Assembly: GCA_964468725.1 (NCBI GenBank)
Contig: CAYXVU010000076.1
Span: 1 to 24,257 of the forward strand
Reading direction: 5' to 3'
DNA: 24,257 nt
Origin: CAYXVU01 sp964468725
Lineage (GTDB): Bacteria; Acidobacteriota; Blastocatellia; UBA7656
The position numbers and the translations under genes are program-made. Of the stretch, positions 16,496 through 24,257 are shown piece after piece (position 1 is the first letter of the stretch; each line of letters starts with the position of its first letter). The notes beneath the pieces are model-generated. The model had not been told where the DNA came from. It saw only the letters and a list, made by a program, of their open reading frames with translations, and searched no databases.

Positions 16496-19400
16496 TCAGC
16501 CCTTGCGCTTACCATGACCTGTAACTTCAGCCAGTTTCTCCAACCGGGCGTGAATCTCTTTTTCTGGATAAAGGATTCGCGTGAGTAAGAGCTGTAGGGG
16601 CGAGTATTTCAGTCTGCCCTGATCTAAATAATCCTCCCCTTTGATTATCGCCGCATTGATCCGTTCCCATTCATCTCCGGGCAATGGATCAACGGATGGT
16701 TGTGCAGGGTTTCCCAATCGGGAAAAGAGCGAGAGCAAGGGGTCGAAAGGCTCGCGCATACTGATGGGTTCCGTGATCGCTAGATGATTGAGTATCTCGA
16801 CGTCCAGGCCAGTCAGTTCATTCATCCTTTTCAGACTCCAACGCTCATTCCACGTAATTTGAAGGGGCTTATCAATCATATTGATCTTCATATGATTGAT
16901 ATTCATTCCTGTGTAGGAAGCTAGGTTGCTCGCGACTTTCGCGGGTGACCCGGCGACTTTGAGTGCCCCAAGCGCGGCAGCCGTCTTTGCGGCAGCCAGA
17001 TGCTCCTCGTTGAGCAAATCAAGTCTGGTCACGTTTAACTTTTCTATCCGGGGTTTGTCTGCCTCTGTAAGGTGATTGGCCAGAATCTCCTTGAGAGCGG
17101 TGAGAATCTTGTTCGCTTGTCCCCGCAAGTCCTCTCTGGAGCGCTGAAACTCGGCAAACATGAGCAGGCCCCATGCATTGCCTCCCAAAATCAGATGGAA
17201 ACCATCAGACAGCAAATCCTGATTTTTTGCGTCGAGTGTTTTGCCGATGCTTATGGCCGCCGCACACCCTTGAATTAGCGCGTATGTAAGTAAATGGCGG
17301 AAGAAAAGTTGGGAGCGGTACCGTTGGAATGATCGATCTCCCATCTTTTGATCAAGAATTCTTCCCTCAATACTCTCAATATGACTATCACTCACTTTAT
17401 TGATCGAAACGGAGTATTGCGTCGCCAGATCAAAATTGCCGAGCGCGTCCCGATCCCATTCCGGCCCGATCGCCTTCGTTTCTGTCAGCAACATGTACAA
17501 GTACTTCTTGAACTCACTACTACCCGGCAGAGACGCAGCTTCATAATTCCGCTCCGAGAATCTGAAAAATGTTCTGCCCGCAAGTCGTAGGCTGTCGAGA
17601 ACCAGAAAATCTTCTCGATAGCGTACGGCAATATCTGTAGTGCCGCCGCCGACATCCATGAAGATATCAAGGGCAGTACTCTGCGGATTGGCATCAATAA
17701 AAGCCGCTACGGCGATACTTTCATTAACGGAATCGTGATACTTGAATTCCTGCGGATTGAAGCGCTGGCTGTAACAAAGGGAGCGCACGTTTCTAATGAC
17801 AGATTTCGTCGTATCATGAAAACCTTCTCGTTGTCTGTGAGTGAAAGACAGTGGGTAGGTGCAGACATAATTGTCAACGACCAGGCCCTCCTTGAAGAAT
17901 AGTTCTGCCTGCCCGTACAGAAGCGTCAAGCTCAGAAAGAGCGAGCGCCACGGTTCGTTTTGCCCGTGATTCCACTTCAATTCTGATTCTGCGTGCGTAG
18001 TCCAATCTTTGAAGACGCCGCGCGCCCAGGCATCTACCATTTCCTTCGAGTGAAGCGTCGGAATATCAACATTGAACAAATGCTCTGGTTTAATCTGCTT
18101 GGGGTCAGGCGATGTGAAATCCGTTCGCGCCAGCAGTGCAGTAGGGAAGAATCCTTTTTCACCACCCCAAGCTATTGGCATGAAACCGGGAAGGTCGGGG
18201 CGTTGTCCCATTTCCCAGATGGCTAGCGGGGTCAGGCTGAAGCGCACCAATTTGTCGGTTTGAGATCGCGCTCCATCGCCGGAGTATTTGTAAGCGAGAC
18301 AGGTATTGCTTGTCCCGAAGTCTACCGCGAACATCGCGTTATAATTGTTGCCGATCTGTTTGTTAGGTATTTCAGCCAGAAAGAGAATCCCACTTTCTCC
18401 TTGACCGGCGCTTTTCTTATCCCGTAGACAGAGGGCTGCGGGACGACTGGGTTTGTCGCTGGCAAGCAGAATCGTTACATAGGAGTCCTGACCGAGCAGT
18501 TCAAATTTTCCGAGATCACCGCTTTCGTCAATCAAATGCCAAAAGTTGCTCGCTTCCGTGTCCCGCCCTTGCCCACGCATGACATATAAATTCCAATCGG
18601 GAGAAACCTGTGGCGGCCAAAGCGAAAGCGCAGAGATGAAAAAGTCTTTAGAGTAATTCGGTCTTGAGCGCCAAATCACTTCCAGAGATTCGTCAGTTAC
18701 CCCCTTGAGTTTGAACGTCCATTCGACGGATTCGACCCCGTCGCCACCGGTTATCAGAGATGACGCGATATGGTCTTCGGGCGTCTTCAGGAGTTCGGGG
18801 AATTGTTTCAGGAGTTCGCTGCGTATGGGAGCAAGGCAGATTGCACTATCCCCTCCATTGAGGTCGGCAAACAGTCCCCGGCCTTCTCTCACCAGATGCT
18901 TGTGAAATTGCCTAAGCATTCGCGCCTCTTTTTGCGGCATTTTCGAGAAATAGGTGAGATCGTGTTCTGTGTTTAGGAAAAAGGATGTTAGGTAGACGAC
19001 TTGATCACATTGCGCGAGCGGACACCATTCCGGCCCTTTGGCTAACTCAACGATAATCCCGTGTTTGTCAGGGTCCTGATGATACTGCAAGGGGGTAGGC
19101 TTACCAGTCGGCGCAGAAAACATCCATGAGGACAGTACCGGCATACCCTTAGCCAGATAATAGGTGTATCCGCCAGCTTCGTTTTTTCTGCGCAACGGAT
19201 AAGATCTCAAAAGGCTTTCCGGTCTGAGGTCAACGGCAATGTTCCAATCAAGCGGGTCTTTGACGATATCAACCAGCTGATTTCTCCTGCGCTCGGTCAC
19301 ATTTCTGAATACCGCCGCCTTCCGACAAAATTCTATGAGCCGTTCGCGGAGGGTGCCTTGCACGCGATAATAGGCAATGCGCAGCAAATGGTCATAGAGA

Positions 19401-19954
19401 GACTGCCGCTGAACCACATCCTGAAGCAATGTATCGCTACAGCGTTTCCACGATAGCCGATTGCCTTCGATGAACGGCTCCATCAACTTGCTACTTCCCC
19501 ATGATCGACTGCGACAGGGGAAGAATATCGTTTCTTCGTACCCTCCGCCGACCACGGTTCCGTCTGATGATCGGAGCAAATCAAGATGATTCAAGGGCTG
19601 TGTTCCGATTCTTGGATAAGTGCCGCTTACCGCCTCCCATAGTCTGGGTTCATAGATTTCATTGAGAGTTTCGGAGTGGAATCGGACCGCTCCGATAACC
19701 CCGAAGAAGTGTAGAGCAAACAAGGACCCCCATTCTTCAAGGGCAGACGGGTCGCCCTGATAGAGGAGACGCTCAAAGGCGTAGGCATTTGCCCACACGG
19801 TCGGAATCGTCTCAAAGTATTTCGCCTCATAATCGATAGAGGGAATGTCGTCTATTCGTAAGAACGTGGTTTCACGTTCATTGGAAGGGGCGATACTTGA
19901 ATCGAGTATGCCGGGATTCAAGGCAATGTTGCTCAGGTTATTGTTGCCGGACAT
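16496..19954 (-). CDS. giant Hsp70/actin-like (ASKHA) ATPase with long N-terminal extension
   Basis: ATG 19954 follows AAGGAG by nine bases and is preferred to an upstream ATG at 20023 inside the previous gene. The 1,152-residue product has no signal peptide. Residues 1 to about 530 form a large region without known motifs. The C-terminal half carries the three nucleotide-binding signatures of the Hsp70/actin fold: AVDFGTSNTCLAY with Asp545 (phosphate 1), FMDVGGGTTDIAV with Asp767 (phosphate 2) and LILGGNAWGLL with Gly924-Gly925 (adenosine). Spacing is wider than in DnaK, so the core contains insertions. There is no DnaK-type substrate-binding domain. The virulence-factor SrfB family is a large protein of similar size worth comparing; I cannot confirm membership. 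It sits 35 bp after the tubulin-like gene, and the two NTPases probably work together in the cytoplasm. Confidence 0.82.
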   Translation of the reverse strand: MSGNNNLSNIALNPGILDSSIAPSNERETTFLRIDDIPSIDYEAKYFETIPTVWANAYAFERLLYQGDPSALEEWGSLFALHFFGVIGAVRFHSETLNEIYEPRLWEAVSGTYPRIGTQPLNHLDLLRSSDGTVVGGGYEETIFFPCRSRSWGSSKLMEPFIEGNRLSWKRCSDTLLQDVVQRQSLYDHLLRIAYYRVQGTLRERLIEFCRKAAVFRNVTERRRNQLVDIVKDPLDWNIAVDLRPESLLRSYPLRRKNEAGGYTYYLAKGMPVLSSWMFSAPTGKPTPLQYHQDPDKHGIIVELAKGPEWCPLAQCDQVVYLTSFFLNTEHDLTYFSKMPQKEARMLRQFHKHLVREGRGLFADLNGGDSAICLAPIRSELLKQFPELLKTPEDHIASSLITGGDGVESVEWTFKLKGVTDESLEVIWRSRPNYSKDFFISALSLWPPQVSPDWNLYVMRGQGRDTEASNFWHLIDESGDLGKFELLGQDSYVTILLASDKPSRPAALCLRDKKSAGQGESGILFLAEIPNKQIGNNYNAMFAVDFGTSNTCLAYKYSGDGARSQTDKLVRFSLTPLAIWEMGQRPDLPGFMPIAWGGEKGFFPTALLARTDFTSPDPKQIKPEHLFNVDIPTLHSKEMVDAWARGVFKDWTTHAESELKWNHGQNEPWRSLFLSLTLLYGQAELFFKEGLVVDNYVCTYPLSFTHRQREGFHDTTKSVIRNVRSLCYSQRFNPQEFKYHDSVNESIAVAAFIDANPQSTALDIFMDVGGGTTDIAVRYREDFLVLDSLRLAGRTFFRFSERNYEAASLPGSSEFKKYLYMLLTETKAIGPEWDRDALGNFDLATQYSVSINKVSDSHIESIEGRILDQKMGDRSFQRYRSQLFFRHLLTYALIQGCAAAISIGKTLDAKNQDLLSDGFHLILGGNAWGLLMFAEFQRSREDLRGQANKILTALKEILANHLTEADKPRIEKLNVTRLDLLNEEHLAAAKTAAALGALKVAGSPAKVASNLASYTGMNINHMKINMIDKPLQITWNERWSLKRMNELTGLDVEILNHLAITEPISMREPFDPLLSLFSRLGNPAQPSVDPLPGDEWERINAAIIKGEDYLDQGRLKYSPLQLLLTRILYPEKEIHARLEKLAEVTGHGKRKG

Positions 19955-19989
19955 TGTTTCCGTCTCCTTCTGTACTGACTTGCGCGTTG

Positions 19990-21684
19990 CTATTTTTGTA
20001 CTTTGGTGAAGATGTGTGACCACAGGAATCGCAAATAATCGCCGCGCGTAAAGGCGTCTCCGTCAAGTACATCATTCGTGTTGGGCCAGATTTGACCGAG
20101 TTGTTGAATCGATATTTTGATCGCCGAGGCGCCCAGTTCTACGGGTTGACTCGCCTCTTTGCTGAAAAAGCCCGGCTCCATCTTGATGCGCAGCTTCTTG
20201 TAAACCGCTGCGTCATCCGAGAGAAAATCGCTCAGTTGAGAAGCATCCGTACCCTCCCACCCTTTGGTCTCTGCCAGCGAAATCACTGAGGTAAGGAAGG
20301 TTGAGAAAATCCGCGCGGCTTCCGTGTAGGCCTCTTTATCTTCCCGATTGCGTGTTGGATTGTTGCCATAGAATTCCTTCAAATGCTTGAGCGAATCCGG
20401 CCAGCCTTTCACGCGATATTCCCACGGAATAATCTGTACCAAGAAATGTCTCAAGAGGGCGGAGGTCAGAAAAACACGCTCCGGGTCGATGAACGTTTGA
20501 CCGATTTTGTATCTAGGCAAATCCCGAAGGTTCAGCTTCTGCTGGTCGGGTTTTTTTGACAGCCTGGAAACCTTGATGACTCCCGGTTGCCCATTACCAT
20601 CGTCGGTGAAAAATTCTAGTGCTTGCAGCGCCGCAATTACATCAGCGGAGTTGAGCGGGTTATTCTGATTCTTGCCGCCGTTGCTCCATTGCTCTGGCGG
20701 CAGGATATCTGGATGAGATTTGCCGACTACGTAAATATCATCGAAATAACCCGCCGCATAATCAGAGAAATATTTCAACCCCTGTCGGAATCGAGCTTCC
20801 ATCTCTTTGGGGTTTGCGAAAAAGCCGCGAAGGATTTGCTTGACTAGTTCGCGTTTTTCTTCTGAATTCAGGCCGCTGAAAGCAGGTCTCTCCCCGTATG
20901 CTGAGACAAACTCCTCGACCAACGATTCGGTTACTTCAAACTGGCTCGGAGGGATATCTATTGGCGGTTCGGAGGGCTGCAGGTAAGGCGCTAGAAGGCA
21001 CGCACCAATACGCCAGGCACGGTTCGGATTCAGGTTTTTTTGCTCTCTCAAAAACCGACCGAATACAGGCACTCCCGATGCTCCGGTGCCGCCGTGCAGA
21101 CTGCCGCAGAGAAAAAATCGAATTTGAGCGCCGATTGATAGGGTATTGAGCTGAACTTGTTGCGCTCCGGGTGAGTTCGGTAAGGTCAGCGAGTTCGCAT
21201 ATATAGCCATCACCGCTGCCCCGATAAAAGGCTTCTGGTAAAAGCCGCGATCAATCTTTACATCCAGCTCCTTCGGCTCATAGAAAACATCCAACAGGTG
21301 CCGCGAACTCTCCTTGCCCACCCCTCCGGAGTCAAGCAAACCGCGCAGGCTTTTGACCGTTTTCGTATCCACATTGGGCAGATGGAGGGGGTTGAGATGG
21401 CGTATCTTCGGGTCGACTTCCATGCCCCAGCGATAGGCTCCATCGGCGCTAAGGTGCTTCTGCATTTGATTGTATTGCTCCACACACTGCTGCAATGTGT
21501 GTGAAGCACCGTTTCCAGCATCGGTATCGACGCGCCAAATCAGGAGACTATCTCCAACACTTGTGAAAATATCAGCTTCATCTGTCTGGTCTTTGCGCGT
21601 TGGGAATCCGATGGCAAGGAGTCGAACCAACGCCTCGGCCACTTTCGTGCCGCTTCCGCCTATGGCAACCAGAACATTTTGCAT
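19990..21684 (-). CDS. tubulin/FtsZ-like GTPase (Tubulin_2-type)
   Basis: A 564-residue cytoplasmic protein with AAGGAGG upstream of ATG 21684. The N-terminus MQNVLVAIGGSGTKVAEAL forms the first nucleotide-binding loop, as in FtsZ and tubulin. The signature loop LHGGTGASG (Gly198-Gly201) is the tubulin/FtsZ G-box, GGTG[ST]G, with Ala-Ser in place of the usual Thr/Ser-Gly. It is too divergent and too long to be FtsZ (about 380) and lacks the FtsZ C-terminal tail. It resembles the bacterial tubulin-like family defined as Tubulin_2 in Pfam, whose biology is undescribed as far as I know. About 200 residues beyond the GTPase core are Trp- and charge-rich and unrecognised. It sits 15 bp after the four-helix membrane gene. 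Polymerisation is a guess from the fold. Confidence 0.8.
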   Translation of the reverse strand: MQNVLVAIGGSGTKVAEALVRLLAIGFPTRKDQTDEADIFTSVGDSLLIWRVDTDAGNGASHTLQQCVEQYNQMQKHLSADGAYRWGMEVDPKIRHLNPLHLPNVDTKTVKSLRGLLDSGGVGKESSRHLLDVFYEPKELDVKIDRGFYQKPFIGAAVMAIYANSLTLPNSPGAQQVQLNTLSIGAQIRFFLCGSLHGGTGASGVPVFGRFLREQKNLNPNRAWRIGACLLAPYLQPSEPPIDIPPSQFEVTESLVEEFVSAYGERPAFSGLNSEEKRELVKQILRGFFANPKEMEARFRQGLKYFSDYAAGYFDDIYVVGKSHPDILPPEQWSNGGKNQNNPLNSADVIAALQALEFFTDDGNGQPGVIKVSRLSKKPDQQKLNLRDLPRYKIGQTFIDPERVFLTSALLRHFLVQIIPWEYRVKGWPDSLKHLKEFYGNNPTRNREDKEAYTEAARIFSTFLTSVISLAETKGWEGTDASQLSDFLSDDAAVYKKLRIKMEPGFFSKEASQPVELGASAIKISIQQLGQIWPNTNDVLDGDAFTRGDYLRFLWSHIFTKVQK

Positions 21685-21699
21685 GTGCGTCTTCCTCCT

Positions 21700-22158
21700 T
21701 CAGGGCTTTCCCGCATAAAAATCGTTACGCCAGAAAAGCAGATGAAACAGTGCCATCAACACGAGGTAAAGACTCCAAGATATGAACACGGTGCCTTTAA
21801 CCAACCCCGGCATACCAATGAAGCTCTGATATTCCACGTTGCTGTTGTAAATGAGTGCGGCGATGGAGACGATGAGTAGCAAGCCTGTAAACGTGAAGGA
21901 GAGGGTTTTCGACAGCGGCCATATCTCTTTTTGGGGATCACCTTTGGCGGCCTTCTTGATCACTCCCTTAATGAGCAACATGACGAGAGCGAGAAGCGCA
22001 GATATGGCAATGAGGGAAAATATCCAGTTTTCAGCTACCCCAAACAGTTTCTTCTTCCACAACTCTGGGTCGCCTCTGTCTTCATAAATCAACGTAGAGC
22101 TTTCGAGGACAAATTTCATAAGCCAGATCGGCAGCGTGAGGTTGAGACTGAAAATCAT
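21700..22158 (-). CDS. four-helix integral membrane protein of the operon
   Basis: A 152-residue protein; AAAGGAG lies six bases before ATG 22158. Hydrophobic segments are at about 3-20, 45-66 (IFSLIAISALLALVMLLIKG), 84-104 (LSFTFTGLLLIVSIAALIY) and 121-143. The loop between helices 2 and 3 (KKAAKGDPQKE) is basic, so it is probably cytoplasmic. No family is recognised. The tubulin-like gene begins 15 bp downstream, which suggests coupled translation and a membrane anchor or channel partner for the GTPase. The role is inferred from position only. Confidence 0.75.
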   Translation of the reverse strand: MIFSLNLTLPIWLMKFVLESSTLIYEDRGDPELWKKKLFGVAENWIFSLIAISALLALVMLLIKGVIKKAAKGDPQKEIWPLSKTLSFTFTGLLLIVSIAALIYNSNVEYQSFIGMPGLVKGTVFISWSLYLVLMALFHLLFWRNDFYAGKP

Positions 22159-22255
22159 GTTTACTCCTTTCTGAAATTCTATGAGTAGAAACGATGCCGA
22201 GACCGCTTTGTCGGCGCAGATTCTTCAGCCCTGAAATAGACTTTCCCAATGGGGT

Positions 22256-23623
22256 CTACCCTCCTGTTGGGCCAACCCATAAATAGAGTTCCATCACCTT
22301 CCGGTTTTTTGACGGAGAGACTTTCCACAAATCGCCAACCAATTTGTCGAAAAATAATGTTCGATTGGCTTGGCTTCGCACCGTGTCGTCATCAGTTGAC
22401 CAATCTCGAATCCAATCCAGCGGGCTAAGCGCATTGACAAAACCGTCTAAGCGATAGATTCGCCAAGCGGGCGTACCGATATCCTGAGGCCAGTCAACTC
22501 GCAATTGCAAAAGCGACTTGCCATCCTGAGACGGAGCGGTCATTTCAGTTGCCAGACCCTGATCAACAACCAGCTTGAGTTCGGGGTAACGAAATTCCTG
22601 ATCGCGCTCCGCCGGATTGTTACTTGGGTTGAGGCTGCTGAAATACACTCCCGTCAAATTCCACTGCACTTCTCCCACTTCGCGTAGTGCTTCGGCAAAG
22701 AGCCTGCAGGTGACTGTGCGCGAATTCAGAGGTTCGGCTTCGGAGCGAATAATGAGCCGTGAATAGGGCTGAAGACCCGTCTCTTTGTTTCCCCTCTCCT
22801 CCGTGATCACTAGCTTCTCGTCTCGTTCGTATGCCAAGTCTTTAATTGCGACCGGGACTGTTGGAGCCAGAGACGTTAGCTCCGCAACCTGATAAGAGTT
22901 TGGGGTTAAATTTTCGTCTAGCTTGCCGCGTAGCTGAGAGGTGAATGCGATCAATCCTTCGCGAGACGGCGAAAAGATATAAAAATAGAATGGCCGGAAG
23001 GTATTCAATACAGCCCCGCGGCTTTTATACGGAAACCGGTTTTTCCGGCCATCTTTTTCGGGAAAGACCAAGCCATCAAACTCGCTGCGAATGCCGATGA
23101 CACATCCGGCCCAGCCTTTGTCGAGCAGAGATTTCAATTCCTGTCTGACACAAACCCAATCCGATCCTTCATCGCACCCGTCGTCCGCACTCTTTTTACT
23201 GAGCGACTGAACGCTATCGGTAATCAGAATAAAGATTGGCTGTTCATCCATAGCCTTTTCTTGAGAGAAGCGCGCTATGGCGCTCGCCAGATTGTCTTGA
23301 TCTTTATTGTAGAGATTCGGATTCCAGATTGCTTCTCCCAACGTTTCAATGCGAGATTCCTCTATTCCATTGCTAATCAGGTAAACGGGAGTCTCTTTAC
23401 TGAGCAGCCCGCGCAATTCCCAAAGTGCTTTCTGATACTGGCTGTCTCTGGTGATAAACCCTCTCATGCCCTCACTCGTGTCCAGATAAACCCTCGTGGA
23501 GCTATTTTTTTGAGAGACAGGAATGACTTCGCACACTGGAGGCATCGGCACTTCGTCACCACAACCCGACAAGATAAAAGCAATCAAGCACAACAGGAGC
23601 CAATTCATCCTGATTCGCGTCAT
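22256..23623 (-). CDS. lipoprotein with von Willebrand A-like domain, first gene of the operon
   Basis: A 455-residue protein starting at ATG 23623 with a weak ribosome site. The signal peptide ends in the lipobox LSGC, so Cys21 is lipidated and the protein is anchored in the envelope. From about 42 it follows the vWA pattern: VYLDTSEGMRGF (first metal-site loop, Asp48-x-Ser50-x-Gly52 where Ser is usual in the last position), a downstream strand-helix pattern, then IFILITDSVQS (about 130-140). Whether the metal site is functional is uncertain. The C-terminal 200 residues are beta-rich and unrecognised. Such domains usually bind protein ligands. As the first gene it may be the outward-facing sensor or binding subunit. 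A gap of 97 bp separates it from the next gene, the widest in the operon. Confidence 0.75.
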   Translation of the reverse strand: MTRIRMNWLLLCLIAFILSGCGDEVPMPPVCEVIPVSQKNSSTRVYLDTSEGMRGFITRDSQYQKALWELRGLLSKETPVYLISNGIEESRIETLGEAIWNPNLYNKDQDNLASAIARFSQEKAMDEQPIFILITDSVQSLSKKSADDGCDEGSDWVCVRQELKSLLDKGWAGCVIGIRSEFDGLVFPEKDGRKNRFPYKSRGAVLNTFRPFYFYIFSPSREGLIAFTSQLRGKLDENLTPNSYQVAELTSLAPTVPVAIKDLAYERDEKLVITEERGNKETGLQPYSRLIIRSEAEPLNSRTVTCRLFAEALREVGEVQWNLTGVYFSSLNPSNNPAERDQEFRYPELKLVVDQGLATEMTAPSQDGKSLLQLRVDWPQDIGTPAWRIYRLDGFVNALSPLDWIRDWSTDDDTVRSQANRTLFFDKLVGDLWKVSPSKNRKVMELYLWVGPTGG

Positions 23624-24011
23624 ATCTAATCTCGTAAGCTTTCTTCAGTCGCTGAACGTCTTCGAATGCACCAAGCGAGGTGCCTTCCTCAACGCCAATC
23701 CTTGTTACCCCGCGCGGCCTGCCCTAGGAGGCACTTCGCAGAGACGATTAGACAGCCGCAAGGAGCCTTCCGTTGTCAACGATACCGGCAACGGATCGTG
23801 ATTACGTCTTGCGCTTTGGTACGTCTATTCGATCATCTTGAGCCTTCTGATACTCTCAATAAGTCCGCCTCAACGAGGCGTCCTTCCTGAGCAGTACCTA
23901 TTCACAAAGTGGTTGGAGGCGGAAGATTATCGCAGGCAAAGAAAATTTCTTTCTTCAAACGCGAGTCTACCAACGGATTCTGAAAATATTTGATGAGGCA
24001 CGTGACCAGGC

Positions 24012-24067
24012 ACAAACCGGTGCCTATAGAGGGTGTAAAGCTGCGAGACCGGTATGAACCGGTTTGT
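24012..24067. repeat. 10-bp inverted repeat with three ACCGGT palindromes
   Basis: ACAAACCGGT (24012-24021) and ACCGGTTTGT (24058-24067) are perfect inverted copies 36 bp apart. A third ACCGGT lies between them at 24048-24053, ten bases before the last one. This density of a six-base palindrome is unexpected by chance and suits a multi-site operator or a recombination or element-end region about 400 bp upstream of the operon. Confidence 0.45.
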
Positions 24068-24126
24068 CAGTGAACGGAAAATCAAAAGCGAGAGCGACGC
24101 TTCGAATGCTTAACTAACACCGCGAA

Positions 24127-24141
24127 AGGTTTATAAAACCT
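24127..24141. repeat. AGGTTT-ata-AAACCT short palindrome
   Basis: Positions 24127-24132 and 24136-24141 are perfectly complementary around three bases. It is followed by CCTGCT (24146-24151) and its inverse AGCAGG (24166-24171). Both could be protein-binding sites or weak hairpins; they lie in the same repeat-rich stretch as the ACCGGT cluster. Confidence 0.35.
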
Positions 24142-24257
24142 ACACCCTGCTGAGACCGGGTGACAAGCAGGCTTCTTCGATTGTCTGATGCGATATTTGC
24201 TCATTAGGCAGCACTTTACATTTGAGGGTGTACAGAAATACATGGACAATCGCGATC

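Larger units (their letters stand above)
23624..24257. other. region upstream of the operon: no firm gene, repeats present
   Basis: This stretch must contain the operon promoter, which I could not identify with confidence; a TTGACA occurs on the minus strand (23771-23776) but has no matching -10 box. Several open frames of 55 to 64 codons on both strands look protein-like yet lack start codons or ribosome sites (minus 23556-23723, plus 23802-23993, minus 23902-24066). An ATG at 24252 near the right edge is too close to the end to judge. Clustered repeats lie at 24012-24232 and are listed separately. Confidence 0.4.

Noticed and set aside
23771..23776. TTGACA -35 box for the operon on the minus strand
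   Set aside because: No acceptable -10 hexamer lies 16-19 bp downstream.
1..24257. CRISPR arrays, insertion sequences, rRNA genes, restriction-modification genes
   Set aside because: No regularly spaced repeats, transposase motifs, rRNA segments or methylase motifs were seen.

Overview
The window has two parts. Positions 1 to about 11,450 carry ordinary GC-rich chromosomal genes. Positions about 11,900 to 23,620 carry a visibly less GC-rich block of eight genes on the minus strand. The gene types (AtuA/DUF1446 protein, exported M1 peptidase, exported amidohydrolase, periplasmic truncated haemoglobin, C25 peptidase) and base composition fit a soil- or water-dwelling Gram-negative bacterium. 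Acidobacteriota, perhaps Blastocatellia, is my guess; no rRNA or other phylogenetic marker is present to prove it.

Left part. A truncated AtuA-family gene (minus strand, running off the left edge) diverges from a two-gene plus-strand unit: an exported M1 aminopeptidase (862-2466) and an exported N-acyl-D-amino-acid-deacylase-like amidohydrolase (2479-4188) that lacks the usual HxH metal motif. Minus-strand genes follow: an exported group 1 truncated haemoglobin, an APC-type amino-acid permease, a class A beta-lactamase-like serine hydrolase with an atypical omega loop, a small membrane-protein gene that looks frameshifted, and a 1,023-residue secreted gingipain-like (C25) cysteine peptidase with a 15-bp hairpin downstream.

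Junction. At 11867-11908 (minus) lies the 3' half of a tRNA-Lys(CUU) gene, from anticodon loop to discriminator base, without a recognisable 5' half. This is the usual scar of integration into a tRNA gene. Its orientation places the inserted DNA on the higher-coordinate side, exactly where the unusual operon lies.

Right part, the exciting region. Eight tightly packed minus-strand genes, transcribed from 23623 to 12108, encode in order: a lipoprotein with a von Willebrand A-like fold; a four-helix membrane protein; a tubulin/FtsZ-like GTPase; a 1,152-residue protein with an Hsp70/actin-type ATPase core; a membrane protein with coiled coil and a novel C-terminal domain; a membrane protein with a dense zinc-ribbon tail; a small two-helix proline-rich membrane protein; and an exported or membrane-anchored Ppx/GppA-like ASKHA protein. 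An actin-type and a tubulin-type NTPase together with envelope proteins on both sides of the membrane suggest an envelope-spanning machine. I infer defence, contact-dependent conflict, or envelope remodelling; nothing in the sequence settles which. The zinc-ribbon gene is interrupted by an in-frame TGA after which 55 protein-like codons continue with no possible start codon of their own.

The last 630 bases hold no convincing gene but contain clustered inverted and direct repeats that could be operators or element-end sequences.
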